A stretch of DNA of 43,843 nucleotides from the NCBI GenBank assembly GCA_903900335.1, contig CAIUMP010000002.1, positions 1 through 43,843 of the forward strand, in the 5' to 3' direction. The notes under the pieces are model-generated. The model worked only from the letters and a program-made list of their open reading frames with translations. It ran no database searches and was not told the DNA's origin. This stretch comes from an uncultured Ignavibacteriota bacterium (GTDB lineage: Bacteria; Bacteroidota; Ignavibacteria; Palsa-1295). Shown here in pieces: positions 1 to 7,901 of the stretch (position 1 is its first letter; every line of letters begins with the position of its first letter). The position numbers were made by a program, and so were the translations under genes.

Positions 1-219
1 GTTCGCGGGTCCATCCGTGTCATCATCGGAAAATCGAACCACGATTGAGGTGTGTAGCCGTTCATAATATTATGAGTTCATGTGTGTTACGTAAGTCATT
101 TGGCGAGCTATTCTCGCCGCAATTGAACGATACAAACTTACATGGAGAGATGGGAAATTGTCATACTCGCTTTCTCACTTGCATATCACAGGTTTCTCAA
201 TGGTTTATCACAATTGCGC
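1..219. repeat. Left copy of terminal inverted repeat, end of an IS-like element
   Basis: Bases 1-141 are identical to the reverse complement of the last 141 bases of the window, and the similarity continues with scattered mismatches and no indels to about position 212. Read outward, the inferred element end starts at 212 with TGTGATAA and carries two degenerate 22-bp direct repeats (units TGTGATAAACC.. and TGTGATATGC.., each followed by a TGAGAAA box; 171-190 and 193-212 on the plus strand), then a GGCGAG/CTCGCC hairpin (102-118), the palindrome TCATAATATTATGA (62-75), and an outward open frame starting ATG at 65-63 that runs off the contig. Iterated sites near an end are typical of transposase binding sites, but no transposase is visible here. 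The exact 141-bp identity equals a common de Bruijn graph overlap length, so the break is probably an assembly limit. Confidence 0.8.
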
Positions 220-305
220 TAGATTTATCACCGGAGGGCATTCGGTGCAAGAGCAAAAAGGTGCGGGTTCGAACTCTTCCGCCATTTCCGGCATAACAGT
301 TTGCG
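220..305. other. Short intergenic stretch before asnB
   Basis: These 86 bases separate the element end from the asparagine synthetase start. A third weak match to the 22-bp unit (GGTGATAAATC read outward, 232-222) lies here. A GGTTCGAAC string at 265-273 recalls a tRNA T-loop, but its flanks do not pair, so no tRNA is called. No clear Shine-Dalgarno sequence precedes the ATG at 306. Confidence 0.4.
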
Positions 306-2150
306 ATGTGTGGAATTGCCGGAATACTCTCTCTTGATGGAAGCCCATTAGCGCCCGCGGCCACCGAGGCTGCGCTTGCTCGTATGTCCGCCGCGCTGCG
401 TCACCGCGGGCCGGATGACGAAGGCCGCTTCGTAAACAGTGACCGGCGCTGCGGCCTCGTTCATCGTCGGCTTGCGATCATCGATCCGACGCCCGAAGCG
501 CACCAGCCCATGGTGGCCTCGAACGGCGACGCGCTGATCTTCAACGGAGAGATTTACAACTTTCGCGAGCTTCGTGCGCGATATGGATTGCGCGTGCCGG
601 AGTCCGACACGGCGGTGCTGCTTGCATTGCTTCAAGCGAAGGGGGAGAGCGCACTGCCGGAACTACGCGGCTTCTTTACATTCGCCTACTGGAATGAGGG
701 CGCCCAGACACTCCTCATCGCTCGCGATGCTCTCGGGAAGAAACCTCTCTATTATGCTGAGCGCGGCCAGCGGCTTCTCTTCGCTTCAGAGGAGCGGGCG
801 CTTGTGGCAAGTGGAATGGTGTCCGGCGATATTTCGCACGAGGCGTTTGCACAATATCTTGCATACTACTCCGTACCCCATCCCGCATCCATTTATGAAG
901 GCGTACGCGCATTACCGCCAGGAAGTATATTGCGTGTCACGGCAGAGGGCACGCAGTCGATAGGGCACTGGTACCGCTTGCCGAAGTATGAGCCGATCAA
1001 GATTGGATATCCGGAGGCTGTCTCAGAGGTGCGGCGACTACTGGAAGTATCCGTCAATTATCGATTGGTTAGCGATGTGCCTGTTGGGGCGTTCCTTTCT
1101 GGCGGGTTGGACTCGAACGCCATTGTTGGGTTGATGTCGCGGCAGGTGTCGAATCCAATTGAGACGTTTACGATTGGGTTTGAGAGTTCATCCACCCAGA
1201 GCGAAACGAAGTGGGGGCAAATCGGCGCGGAGTCCTTTGGCGCTCGGCACCACGAGCGTATCATCACCGGCGGAGATGTGGCGAGGTCCTTGCCAAGGTT
1301 CTTTGCAGCGATGGACTCGCCAACGGGTGATGGTTTGAACAGCTTCCTCGTATCGACATTTGCAAAGGAAGTTAGTCCTGAATTACGGGTTGTTCTTAGT
1401 GGTGTTGGCGGGGATGAATTGTTTCTGGGTTACCGCAAATACCGTTGGCTCGCGAAGCACGGGATGACCCTGCGGGCCGCCCACCTTCTGCCAACAGGGT
1501 TGCGAAGTTGGATCGCGGAGCGTCTTCTCAGCGCATCTACCCACCGCCGATTGATTGCGCTCGCTACCGTGCTCGATCCGTTCAACATTCGTAGACTCTT
1601 CAATGCCGACGAGGTCAGCAACTTGACTGGCATACCAAGACCCACAGCCGCACAAGACCCGCATGAGGAGGATGCACTTCTGCAATTGCTTCGCGGGGAT
1701 ATCGAAGGCTACCTGCCGGACATGCTTTTGCGCGATCTGGATCAGTTTACAATGTCGGTTGGTCTGGAAGCCCGTGCACCGCTGTTGGATGTGCCACTAA
1801 TGGAATTCGCATGGCAGTTACCGATGGGGTTGAAATCACAAGGCGGATCCAAACAACTGCTTGCCGATGCAGTAGCAGATGTTCTTCCCAAAGCGCTAAA
1901 AGATAAGCCAAAGACCGGATTCGAATTGCCGATGAAGGAGTGGTTAATTACCGGAGAGTTAAGCCGTTACCTAGCTATCCTTCAGTCCGATGAGATGTTG
2001 CTGGTACGAGATGGCTTTTTGAAAAGTTCGTCGGTTCGCGCCGTACATCGGGATTTTGTGCAGGGCCGCTCGCATTATCTCAAACCGTGGAGCATCATTG
2101 CCATGGAGTGGTGGTACCGAGCGCAAATGGGGATCGGGGGGCCAGAATGA
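306..2150 (+). CDS. asnB: Asparagine synthetase B (glutamine-hydrolysing)
   Basis: A 614-residue class II glutamine amidotransferase/synthetase. The start is fixed by the obligatory N-terminal Cys2 nucleophile (MCGIAGIL), which releases ammonia from glutamine. The N-terminal Ntn domain spans about residues 2-200 and includes the RHRGPD motif near 33-38. The synthetase domain has the ATP pyrophosphatase loop SGGLDS at 265-270 and a later SGVGGDE motif. Length matches the family. The next gene, a glycosyltransferase, overlaps its stop by an ATGA junction. That coupling is common for AsnB paralogues in surface-polysaccharide loci, where amidation of sugar acids or amino groups is a possible role. 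True asparagine synthesis cannot be distinguished from that by sequence alone. Confidence 0.9.
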   Translation: MCGIAGILSLDGSPLAPAATEAALARMSAALRHRGPDDEGRFVNSDRRCGLVHRRLAIIDPTPEAHQPMVASNGDALIFNGEIYNFRELRARYGLRVPESDTAVLLALLQAKGESALPELRGFFTFAYWNEGAQTLLIARDALGKKPLYYAERGQRLLFASEERALVASGMVSGDISHEAFAQYLAYYSVPHPASIYEGVRALPPGSILRVTAEGTQSIGHWYRLPKYEPIKIGYPEAVSEVRRLLEVSVNYRLVSDVPVGAFLSGGLDSNAIVGLMSRQVSNPIETFTIGFESSSTQSETKWGQIGAESFGARHHERIITGGDVARSLPRFFAAMDSPTGDGLNSFLVSTFAKEVSPELRVVLSGVGGDELFLGYRKYRWLAKHGMTLRAAHLLPTGLRSWIAERLLSASTHRRLIALATVLDPFNIRRLFNADEVSNLTGIPRPTAAQDPHEEDALLQLLRGDIEGYLPDMLLRDLDQFTMSVGLEARAPLLDVPLMEFAWQLPMGLKSQGGSKQLLADAVADVLPKALKDKPKTGFELPMKEWLITGELSRYLAILQSDEMLLVRDGFLKSSSVRAVHRDFVQGRSHYLKPWSIIAMEWWYRAQMGIGGPE

Positions 2151-3322
2151 GAATTGGCATTGCGGCAATAGGAAGAGTCTCGGAAGACACCGGCGGGAAG
2201 AACTACATCATTCATTTCTTGCGGGAGATCGAGCGCGCAAAGACTAAGCATGAGTTCGTACTCTTCCTGAGCGAAGGCGAGGCCGGGAGACTTGGTATTT
2301 CTACTAGCGAGCGAGTTACTGTGGTAACTGTTCCGAACTCGAAGAATACTCCGCTCCATAAGGTAATCGGCGAGCAGTGGAAGCTACCCGCGTACATACG
2401 TCAAGAACGAATTGACCTGATGTACTACCCCGGCAATTTCGTGTCGCTTCTGTCGCGAGTGCCGTCGGTGGTAAACATACGTTCGGCGGCACATTTCTAT
2501 GGAGCGGAGTATGGGATCAGCGGAATCCGTCGGCTGGTGCGGGCATGGCTGATGCCGGCATCGGCACGCAAGGCAGATGCGATCATTACCCCCAGCAACG
2601 ATATTAAGCGCGATGTTGTACGCTTCACCCGCGCAAGCGCCACGAAGATCGAAGTGATTCCGCACGGCGTTGATCTATCGCTGTTTGATGGCGACCGAAA
2701 CCGTGGGACCGTGGAAAGTACGGAGGTGCTCGACCGCTGTGGGCTTACCTCTGGTGCCTATCTTCTTTTTGTCTCTGCATTGTGGCGATACAAGAATCAG
2801 GATAAACTCATTCACGCTCATGCCGAAGTCGTGCGGCAAGGATTTCCCGAGTTAAAGCTGGTATTGGCTGGCAAAGGGACTGGAACGGATCCAAAGTACA
2901 TTCGAGAGATCACGGAGTTGCCCAAGTCCGTAGGTACGGAGTCGTTAGTGGTGATGACGGGTGGACTGGATCAACGAACATTGGCGAGCCTCTATGCGAA
3001 TGCTGCTGCGTTTGTTTTTCCATCCAGCTATGAAAGCTTTGGCAATCCAATTTTCGAGGCTTGGGCTTCGAGTGTCCCGGTAGCCACTGCAAATGTTCAT
3101 TCCTTCCCGGAGATCGTTGCCGATGCAGCCTTATTGTTCGACCCGCTTGATCGGCAGGGAATGGTCGAAGCGATCCTAAAGCTGTTGAATGACAAGGAAC
3201 TAGCTGCTGAGCTTAAACGCAGAGGTAGTAGCCGTGCGAAAGATTTTTCCTGGGAGCTGGCGGTTTCGAGAACGCTCCGACTATTGGAACGTGTTTACGA
3301 AAAGCACAGTGAACACCCTTAA
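2147..3322 (+). CDS. Glycosyltransferase family 4 (GT-B fold)
   Basis: A 391-residue retaining glycosyltransferase of the GT4 type, which transfers a sugar from an NDP-sugar to a lipid-linked or glycan acceptor at the cytoplasmic membrane face. The C-terminal donor site is visible: a LLFVSALWRYKNQDKLI strand-loop, then the E-x7-E motif in ESFGNPIFE, followed by GNPIFEAW..VPVAT and an EIV..AALLFDP stretch. The start at 2147 is chosen because its ATG overlaps the asnB stop codon as ATGA and begins the Rossmann strand MRIGIAAIG. An in-frame start at 2087 would add 20 residues that lie inside asnB. The substrate is unknown. Confidence 0.87.
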   Translation: MRIGIAAIGRVSEDTGGKNYIIHFLREIERAKTKHEFVLFLSEGEAGRLGISTSERVTVVTVPNSKNTPLHKVIGEQWKLPAYIRQERIDLMYYPGNFVSLLSRVPSVVNIRSAAHFYGAEYGISGIRRLVRAWLMPASARKADAIITPSNDIKRDVVRFTRASATKIEVIPHGVDLSLFDGDRNRGTVESTEVLDRCGLTSGAYLLFVSALWRYKNQDKLIHAHAEVVRQGFPELKLVLAGKGTGTDPKYIREITELPKSVGTESLVVMTGGLDQRTLASLYANAAAFVFPSSYESFGNPIFEAWASSVPVATANVHSFPEIVADAALLFDPLDRQGMVEAILKLLNDKELAAELKRRGSSRAKDFSWELAVSRTLRLLERVYEKHSEHP

Positions 3323-3433
3323 GTTATTGATTCTTTGCTACTTGGAGTCGAACGCCCAGAGTTGTTATTGTGCAGCGCCAGCCCCGTTCGTTGTTCCGTT
3401 AATCCAAGCCATCACAGAGGACTTCCGTCGATT

Positions 3434-3733
3434 ATGACAAAAGCCGACATCGTTAACCGTCTCGCAAATGCCACCGGAATCACCAAGTTCGAAACGGAGA
3501 TTCTCGTCGATGGATTTTTCAAGACCGTCGCTGAGGCGCTGGCCAATGGTGAGCACTTAGAGGTTAGGGGATTTGGAACATTCCGAACGAAGAAGCGCCC
3601 GGCACGGAATGCACGCAACCCGCGAACAGGGGAGACCGTCCATCTCGATGAGCACTATGTGCCGACATTCAAGCCATCACGCGAACTGCGACAGGTAATC
3701 GACGAGCGTCAAAAGAAATTGGCCAACGGCTAA
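3434..3733 (+). CDS. HU/IHF-family DNA-binding protein
   Basis: A 99-residue histone-like protein of normal HU/IHF size. It begins MTKADIVNRLA and has the GFGTF turn and the R-NPRTGE arm (RNARNPRTGETV) that inserts proline into the DNA minor groove. It should act as a dimer that bends nucleoid DNA. The ATG at 3434 is used because homology starts there. An upstream in-frame start at 3335 would add a 33-residue non-homologous leader. It follows the glycosyltransferase after 111 bases and is probably transcribed separately. HU cannot be separated from IHF subunits by inspection; the DEHYVPTFKPSRELR tail is as in the IHF-like branch. Confidence 0.92.
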   Translation: MTKADIVNRLANATGITKFETEILVDGFFKTVAEALANGEHLEVRGFGTFRTKKRPARNARNPRTGETVHLDEHYVPTFKPSRELRQVIDERQKKLANG

Positions 3734-3823
3734 GCATTTGAAGCTGCTGCGTTCGTATTCCTCCCTGCGAGCGCAACCTCAACTATTCCTTCCGAATTTA
3801 CCGAACGAAACGATCTGCTCAAC

Positions 3824-4708
3824 GTGAACGAAGCTACAGGACCAGCAACCAATGATTCTCGCATAACGTACTGTCCGAGTTGCGCAGCGCGCTTTGGAGA
3901 GGATATCTCGGCAGGGCAAAGCCTCAAGTGCCCGGTATGCGGCACGGAGTTCATCTCGGGTGCAAGTGCCGAGAGTGCCGAGAGCGAGATCGCAAAGTCC
4001 GACCAGCCACTATCGCAGGCCGAAGGCAAGCGCAGGCAATCCACCGAGGACATGCTGCTCGAACGCCTTCAGAATGAACCACCACTGAAGCGGCCGATCC
4101 CGGTAGCTGGGGTGGCTGTCATACTTATCGCGATACTCGCGGCGAGTATCGCGATCTTCAAATACACCGCAAAGCCAGACAAGTTCGCTGCAGGGCAAGA
4201 AATAGACTCGAATGCGATCGCAGAGAAGCGGATCTTCTTGCAGCATATCATTGACTCGATCGGCACCATGCTGAAGAGTAACCCGAACGATACGAATCTC
4301 CACGTTTCGCTTGCTGACGCCTATTATGATGCCGGACGTTGGGATCAGAGCATGGGTGAATTCCAAACGTACCTGCGGTTGAAGCCGAAGGACCCCGACG
4401 CACGCGTGGACTATGCCTATGCGATCGCGCAGGGTAAGCAGGATCTGCAACTGGCGATCTCGGAGATAGACACCGCCCTCATTTTCAAGCCTGACCATCT
4501 GAATGCCCTCATTAACGCGGGCATACTGAGCGCGCAAGCGATCAACGACACCAACCACATGGCGGCGCTGGCTCGCTCCCGCAAGTACTTCGAACGCGCC
4601 AAAGCCATTGCCGCAAAAACCGACCCCAAAATGGCTGGCCGCATTGACACACTCCTCCAGGAGATCAACCGCACAAGGGAGCGCATGACGGGGACAGGGA
4701 AGGAGTAG
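3824..4708 (+). CDS. Zinc-ribbon, membrane-anchored TPR protein
   Basis: A 294-residue protein read from a GTG at 3824. The N-terminus has two CxxC pairs (C17/C20 and C36/C39; YCPSC..KCPVCGTEF), a rubredoxin-knuckle zinc ribbon. A low-complexity linker follows, then one membrane span (about residues 93-113, VAVILIAILAASIAIF) and tetratricopeptide repeats from about 150 to 280 (ADAYYDAGRWDQSMGEFQTYL and following). The topology predicted is a cytoplasmic zinc ribbon with periplasmic TPRs. The function is unknown; such proteins usually scaffold envelope complexes. Its stop abuts the convergent gene at 4709 with no spacer. Confidence 0.75.
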   Translation: MNEATGPATNDSRITYCPSCAARFGEDISAGQSLKCPVCGTEFISGASAESAESEIAKSDQPLSQAEGKRRQSTEDMLLERLQNEPPLKRPIPVAGVAVILIAILAASIAIFKYTAKPDKFAAGQEIDSNAIAEKRIFLQHIIDSIGTMLKSNPNDTNLHVSLADAYYDAGRWDQSMGEFQTYLRLKPKDPDARVDYAYAIAQGKQDLQLAISEIDTALIFKPDHLNALINAGILSAQAINDTNHMAALARSRKYFERAKAIAAKTDPKMAGRIDTLLQEINRTRERMTGTGKE

Positions 4709-5896
4709 TTACTCCCTCACAACCTTCCGCATCACCGTTCCATTCGCGGATAGGATGCGAAGGAAGTAGGTGCCTGAGGCAAAGCGCGAAAGATCGAGCG
4801 TGAGCTCGCTTGCGCGAATGCTTGGCACATTAAGCACCTCTGCACCCAGCACATTGAGCACACTCACCCGCTCAAGGGAATAGCTGCCACGAATGGTAAC
4901 GAGGCCGCTGGCAGGATTGGGAAATACTTCCAGCGTATCCCGCACCGGCACAGCAGCCACGCTCTTCACCCCGCTCTTAGGAACCATCGCGGGGATGGAG
5001 CAGACGAACAAGTTATAGCCAACCGATTTGATAACCAAGTCAGCAAACAGAAGTGTATCGAACACTCCAATGCTACCCACACTCAGTGGGTACGCAAAGA
5101 GGGGCAAACCTGCGTTAACTGTCTTCCAAGTGACGCCTGTATCCGAAGATACTAGCACACCGTTGCCCTTAGTTCCAGCGAACAGAGTTTCACCGTCCGT
5201 ACTGAGACAAGTAACATACTCCTGTTCTCCTCCAGTATCCACCGTGAGAGTACTCCAGTGCGAACCATTATCACGGGATAGGAGGATGGTGGTACGGTCA
5301 GCACAGATCAATAGCAGCGATCCCATCACTGTCATGTTGCCGATGAAGGGCGGAGCAAGTTGGAACCAAGCTAAGCCGTTATTCGTGGAACGCCAGAGCG
5401 AACTGCCTGTATTTAGGAAAACGTTTGTACCTAAAGTGGCAAGGCCAGAGATAGAGAGATTTGTGAGCGAATCCCATGATTTGCCACTGTCCAGAGAACG
5501 CGCAACTCCTATGTTACCCCACCCACCGAACAAGTATGTACCATTGCTAATGACCGGGCTCGCAACTTTAGGTTCACTCCAGTGCGTACCGTTATCCATT
5601 GAGGAATATTCTCCCGCCTGTTTCCCGTCCGAAAAAGTCTGTCCAGCAAAGAAGTACCTACCTATGGAAGCAAAGGACGTGATGTTCCCTTGTGTGAAGT
5701 CTATCCCGGCATCGGCACGGCCACCGTTGTAACGCCAAATTCCTCCGCCGCCTCCGCTTAAGAACAAACTGGAGTCATGGACACCAAATGCGATGATCGG
5801 ATTAGGATCATAACCCGCATTTTTCCACTGCGCTCTCGCTGGAAGTATCACGAAAGCAACGATAATAAAAGATGAAAATAGGAGATTCTTCTTCAT
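4709..5896 (-). CDS. Secreted BNR/Asp-box beta-propeller protein with T9SS sorting domain
   Basis: A 395-residue exported protein. It begins with a signal peptide (MKKNLLFSSFIIVAFVILPARA). The body is built of about 40-residue repeats with Asp-box cores such as SMDNGTHW, SLDSGKSW, STNNGLAW, SRDNGSHW and SSDTGVTW, the signature of sialidase/sortilin-like beta-propellers. The last 75 residues form a type A T9SS sorting domain (FPNPASGLVTIRG..VLNVLGAEVL..GTYFLRI..KVVRE), which directs export through the outer membrane. No catalytic sialidase residues were identified, so it is more likely a binding or structural surface protein. A similar but longer protein is encoded at 30071-32187. Confidence 0.85.
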   Translation of the reverse strand: MKKNLLFSSFIIVAFVILPARAQWKNAGYDPNPIIAFGVHDSSLFLSGGGGGIWRYNGGRADAGIDFTQGNITSFASIGRYFFAGQTFSDGKQAGEYSSMDNGTHWSEPKVASPVISNGTYLFGGWGNIGVARSLDSGKSWDSLTNLSISGLATLGTNVFLNTGSSLWRSTNNGLAWFQLAPPFIGNMTVMGSLLLICADRTTILLSRDNGSHWSTLTVDTGGEQEYVTCLSTDGETLFAGTKGNGVLVSSDTGVTWKTVNAGLPLFAYPLSVGSIGVFDTLLFADLVIKSVGYNLFVCSIPAMVPKSGVKSVAAVPVRDTLEVFPNPASGLVTIRGSYSLERVSVLNVLGAEVLNVPSIRASELTLDLSRFASGTYFLRILSANGTVMRKVVRE

Positions 5897-5909
5897 TGGA
5901 GTCCCTTCC

Positions 5910-6531
5910 TTAGTGCTGTGGCATTGGGCTTATGGAAGATGCATTAGTCAAGTCCCAGACCTTGACATAGTCGATTAAGTGATGAGCCGTCGGCTTGCCG
6001 TCGATAGGCCAACAACCGGAGCAAGTCGATCCAAAAACTTCAAAGAATGCCTTTTCGAGAACACCCGTCGGGCCGCCATCCATGTCGAATTGGGCTGGGT
6101 GAATGTTCACGGGTGAACGCGCGTAGGTACTTGCCCATTCGTATAATGGACTATTACGAGGGATGAGGCGATCCGGCAATCGACGTACCACATTGCTATC
6201 ATAAAGGATTCGAACTTCATTTGGCAACCACTCCATGCCAAACGTATGGTATCTATAGGGAGTGGTTGCATAAGCTACCATTCCCGCCGAGTCCAGCCCA
6301 GCCGTGTCCCTGTCCATCACCACGGGAGGGATCGGAGAGAACCCTTCGCTAACGGAATAGGTGATGTGCGCTACACTACTGTGTAGATCCCTGCTCGCCA
6401 TGGAATCATCCAGGAACGGCCAACCTGTATCTCCAAGACTGTTAAAGTCATGTTTCCAATGACACCTAAGTGTTCTGTCTATTCCGTTGCCCAACGAATC
6501 AAAAAAAAGATTATGCAATGTAACTGATGTC
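5910..6531 (-). pseudogene. Glycoside hydrolase family 16-like protein, 3' part only
   Basis: About 207 residues without a credible start: the frame has only a TTG at 6518 and is otherwise open to the boundary of the IS element at 6532. The segment YHTFGMEWLPNEVRILYD and the terminal LIDYVKVWDL match the back half of GH16 (laminarinase-like) jelly rolls, where the final strand reads DYVRVY. The catalytic E-[ILV]-D-x-x-E box, expected further upstream, is absent. The gene was probably interrupted by the IS and is inactive. It lies 13 bases upstream of the T9SS protein on the same strand. The family call rests on short motifs, so another jelly-roll lectin is possible. Confidence 0.55.
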
Positions 6532-6563
6532 TGGACTTACCCCAATACATCAGACAGTGGATT
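6532..6563 (+). repeat. IS3-family terminal inverted repeat (orfB side)
   Basis: This 32-bp end starts TGGACTTACCCC and ends GACAGTGGATT. It pairs with 7573-7604 in inverted orientation. The orfB stop codon (6550-6552) lies inside it, as is usual in compact IS3 elements. Confidence 0.75.
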
Positions 6564-7540
6564 CCGCCTTCAGCTTAGTTGTAGCTGATTGATTGAATGA
6601 TGCTTCGAACGCATCCGGCGACTGAAAGTTCAGTGCCGAGTGCATCCGTTGCCGATTGTAAAAGATTTCGATGTATTCGAAGATGCTCCGAGCCACCTCC
6701 GAGCGTGTTTCGTACTTCTTCTCATAGACCAATTCGACCTTCATCATTTTGAAGAAGCTCTCCATGGGTGCATTCTCCCAGCAGCCTTCTTTACGGCTCC
6801 TGCTCTGTTGAAGGCCGTGTTTCTAGATGAGCGCACGATACGCGTCTGATGGGTATTGCACGCCACGATCCGAGTGCAGCAACAGCCCTTTGGGTGGCTG
6901 GGCGCGTTGGATGGCTTGACGCAGTGCGTGCAAAACCAACTCCTGTGAGAGATCGGCACGCATCGAAAGCCCGACGATCTTCCGTGTACAGAGATCCATG
7001 ACCGTTGCCACAAAGAGCCAATCCTAACTTGGCTCCACGTAGGTAATGTTCGCAGTCCATGCAACGTTGGGCTTCAAGACATGGAAGTGTCGATCCAACA
7101 GATTCGGACTCGCCTTGCGATGATCCGACTTCGTCGTAATGACATACTTCCGCCTTTGCCACGCTGCCAGCTGGTCTTCTCGCATGATCCGCGCCAGGCG
7201 ATTACGGGAACATGTGAAGCCCTCTGCGCGCAGCACGCGGGTCACCCGTGGACTCCCATAGAGTTTATGGTATGAGGCATAGATCGCACGCGACCGCTTT
7301 TTTAAAAATGTCCAGCTCCATTTTTGTCCGCTACAACTCCGCACGAAGCTGTGTCACTCCGTCCTGGTTGTGGGCGGTATTACCATGAACGGACGGTGTC
7401 ACCCAATACCGCTTACGCGAACCATAGAGCTGATTCGAATGAAGGCCGAGATCGCGAGCAACCTTCGATGCTCGCTGTCCCGATTCGATTAACCGAACCA
7501 CATTCCTCTTGAAATCTTCATCGTATTTAATATTCCCCAT
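6550..7540 (-). pseudogene. Broken IS3-family transposase (orfA + orfB)
   Basis: orfA starts at 7540 (MGNIKYDEDFKRNVVRLIESG, an HTH) and hits an in-frame TAG at 7331-7333, just before the conserved MELDIFKKAV tail. A slippery A6G site (TTTAAAAAAG) follows, as in programmed -1 frameshifting of this family. orfB resumes at the KLYGSPRV motif, so roughly 60 residues at its start are missing. Its single frame is then cut by TAGs at 7024-7026 and 6823-6825. The rve core is recognisable: the first catalytic Asp is replaced by Asn (WTANITY), the second is in LHSDRGVQY, and the Glu is in ENAPMESFF. The element cannot transpose by itself. Confidence 0.85.
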
Positions 7541-7572
7541 AGTGTATTCGATATAGCTCCAAAAGCCAACCA

Positions 7573-7604
7573 AATCCACTGTCCATGAATTTAGGGCAAG
7601 TCCA
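7573..7604 (-). repeat. IS3-family terminal inverted repeat (orfA side)
   Basis: Read on the minus strand it starts TGGACTTGCCCT and ends GACAGTGGATT. Both outer blocks, seven bases and eleven bases, are identical to the other end, while the middle seven bases differ. Confidence 0.75.
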
Positions 7605-7797
7605 CTCCAACTACGTTGCATGCCTCGAAAGAGCAGAAGATACTATAAGTGTCAGACGGTTGGAAAAGATTGTTAGGGCGCTTAAGATCGACCCTCACGT
7701 ACTTTTCATTCCAGAGAGCTACAAGGGATAGCTCTTGGCCCGGGCTGCCTACCAAGATTTCCCCAACTATTTTCCGCAAAAGGTGTAACTTTTGTTC
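7605..7797 (-). pseudogene. Fragment upstream of the IS, possible 5' part of the disrupted gene
   Basis: On the minus strand an open frame runs from about 7785 into the IS end and reads ..SPGQELSLVALWNEKYVRVDL..SDTYSIFCSFEACNVVG. It has no ATG, only a TTG at 7779, and a stop further upstream. The pattern is vaguely that of a fascin-like or beta-trefoil repeat. Excising the IS with a 3-bp target duplication does not put it in frame with the GH16-like part, so either a frameshift occurred or the two pieces are unrelated. Confidence 0.3.
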
Positions 7798-7901
7798 GTG
7801 AGATGGGTTCTTATTGTGTCAAACAGTGCGAGTGTCGGTTCCCGGTCATTCACGTTTTCATTCTTCACTTCATCATGATACTCAACTCGTCTCGTATTCG
7901 G

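Larger units (their letters stand above)
6532..7604 (-). mobile_element. Decayed IS3-family insertion sequence
   Basis: The element is delimited by imperfect 32-bp terminal inverted repeats at 6532-6563 and 7573-7604, which match at 23 of 32 positions and begin TGGACTT, ending in AAGTCCA. It encodes IS3-type orfA and orfB on the minus strand. The length of about 1.07 kb is shorter than the usual 1.2-1.5 kb because the first part of orfB is missing. The flanks GAG (upstream side) and GAC (downstream side), read on the minus strand, could be a mutated 3-bp target duplication, but this is weak. It sits inside a GH16-like gene. Confidence 0.82.

Noticed and set aside
259-294. tRNA-like 3' end (GGTTCGAAC near the asnB start)
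   Set aside because: The bases flanking the T-loop string do not pair, and no acceptor or anticodon stem can be built upstream.
45-296. Open frame of 83 codons at the left end
   Set aside because: It lies inside the repeat and iteron region, has no homology that I recognise, and its mirror at the right end is disrupted by substitutions. Treated as chance.
6823-7333. TAG codons in the transposase as recoded amber codons
   Set aside because: Other genes in the window end normally with TAG, and the same element has lost a catalytic Asp and part of orfB, so decay explains the stops.
7803-7901. Longer starts of the VWA lipoprotein gene
   Set aside because: They would put about 33 non-signal residues before a complete lipoprotein signal sequence.
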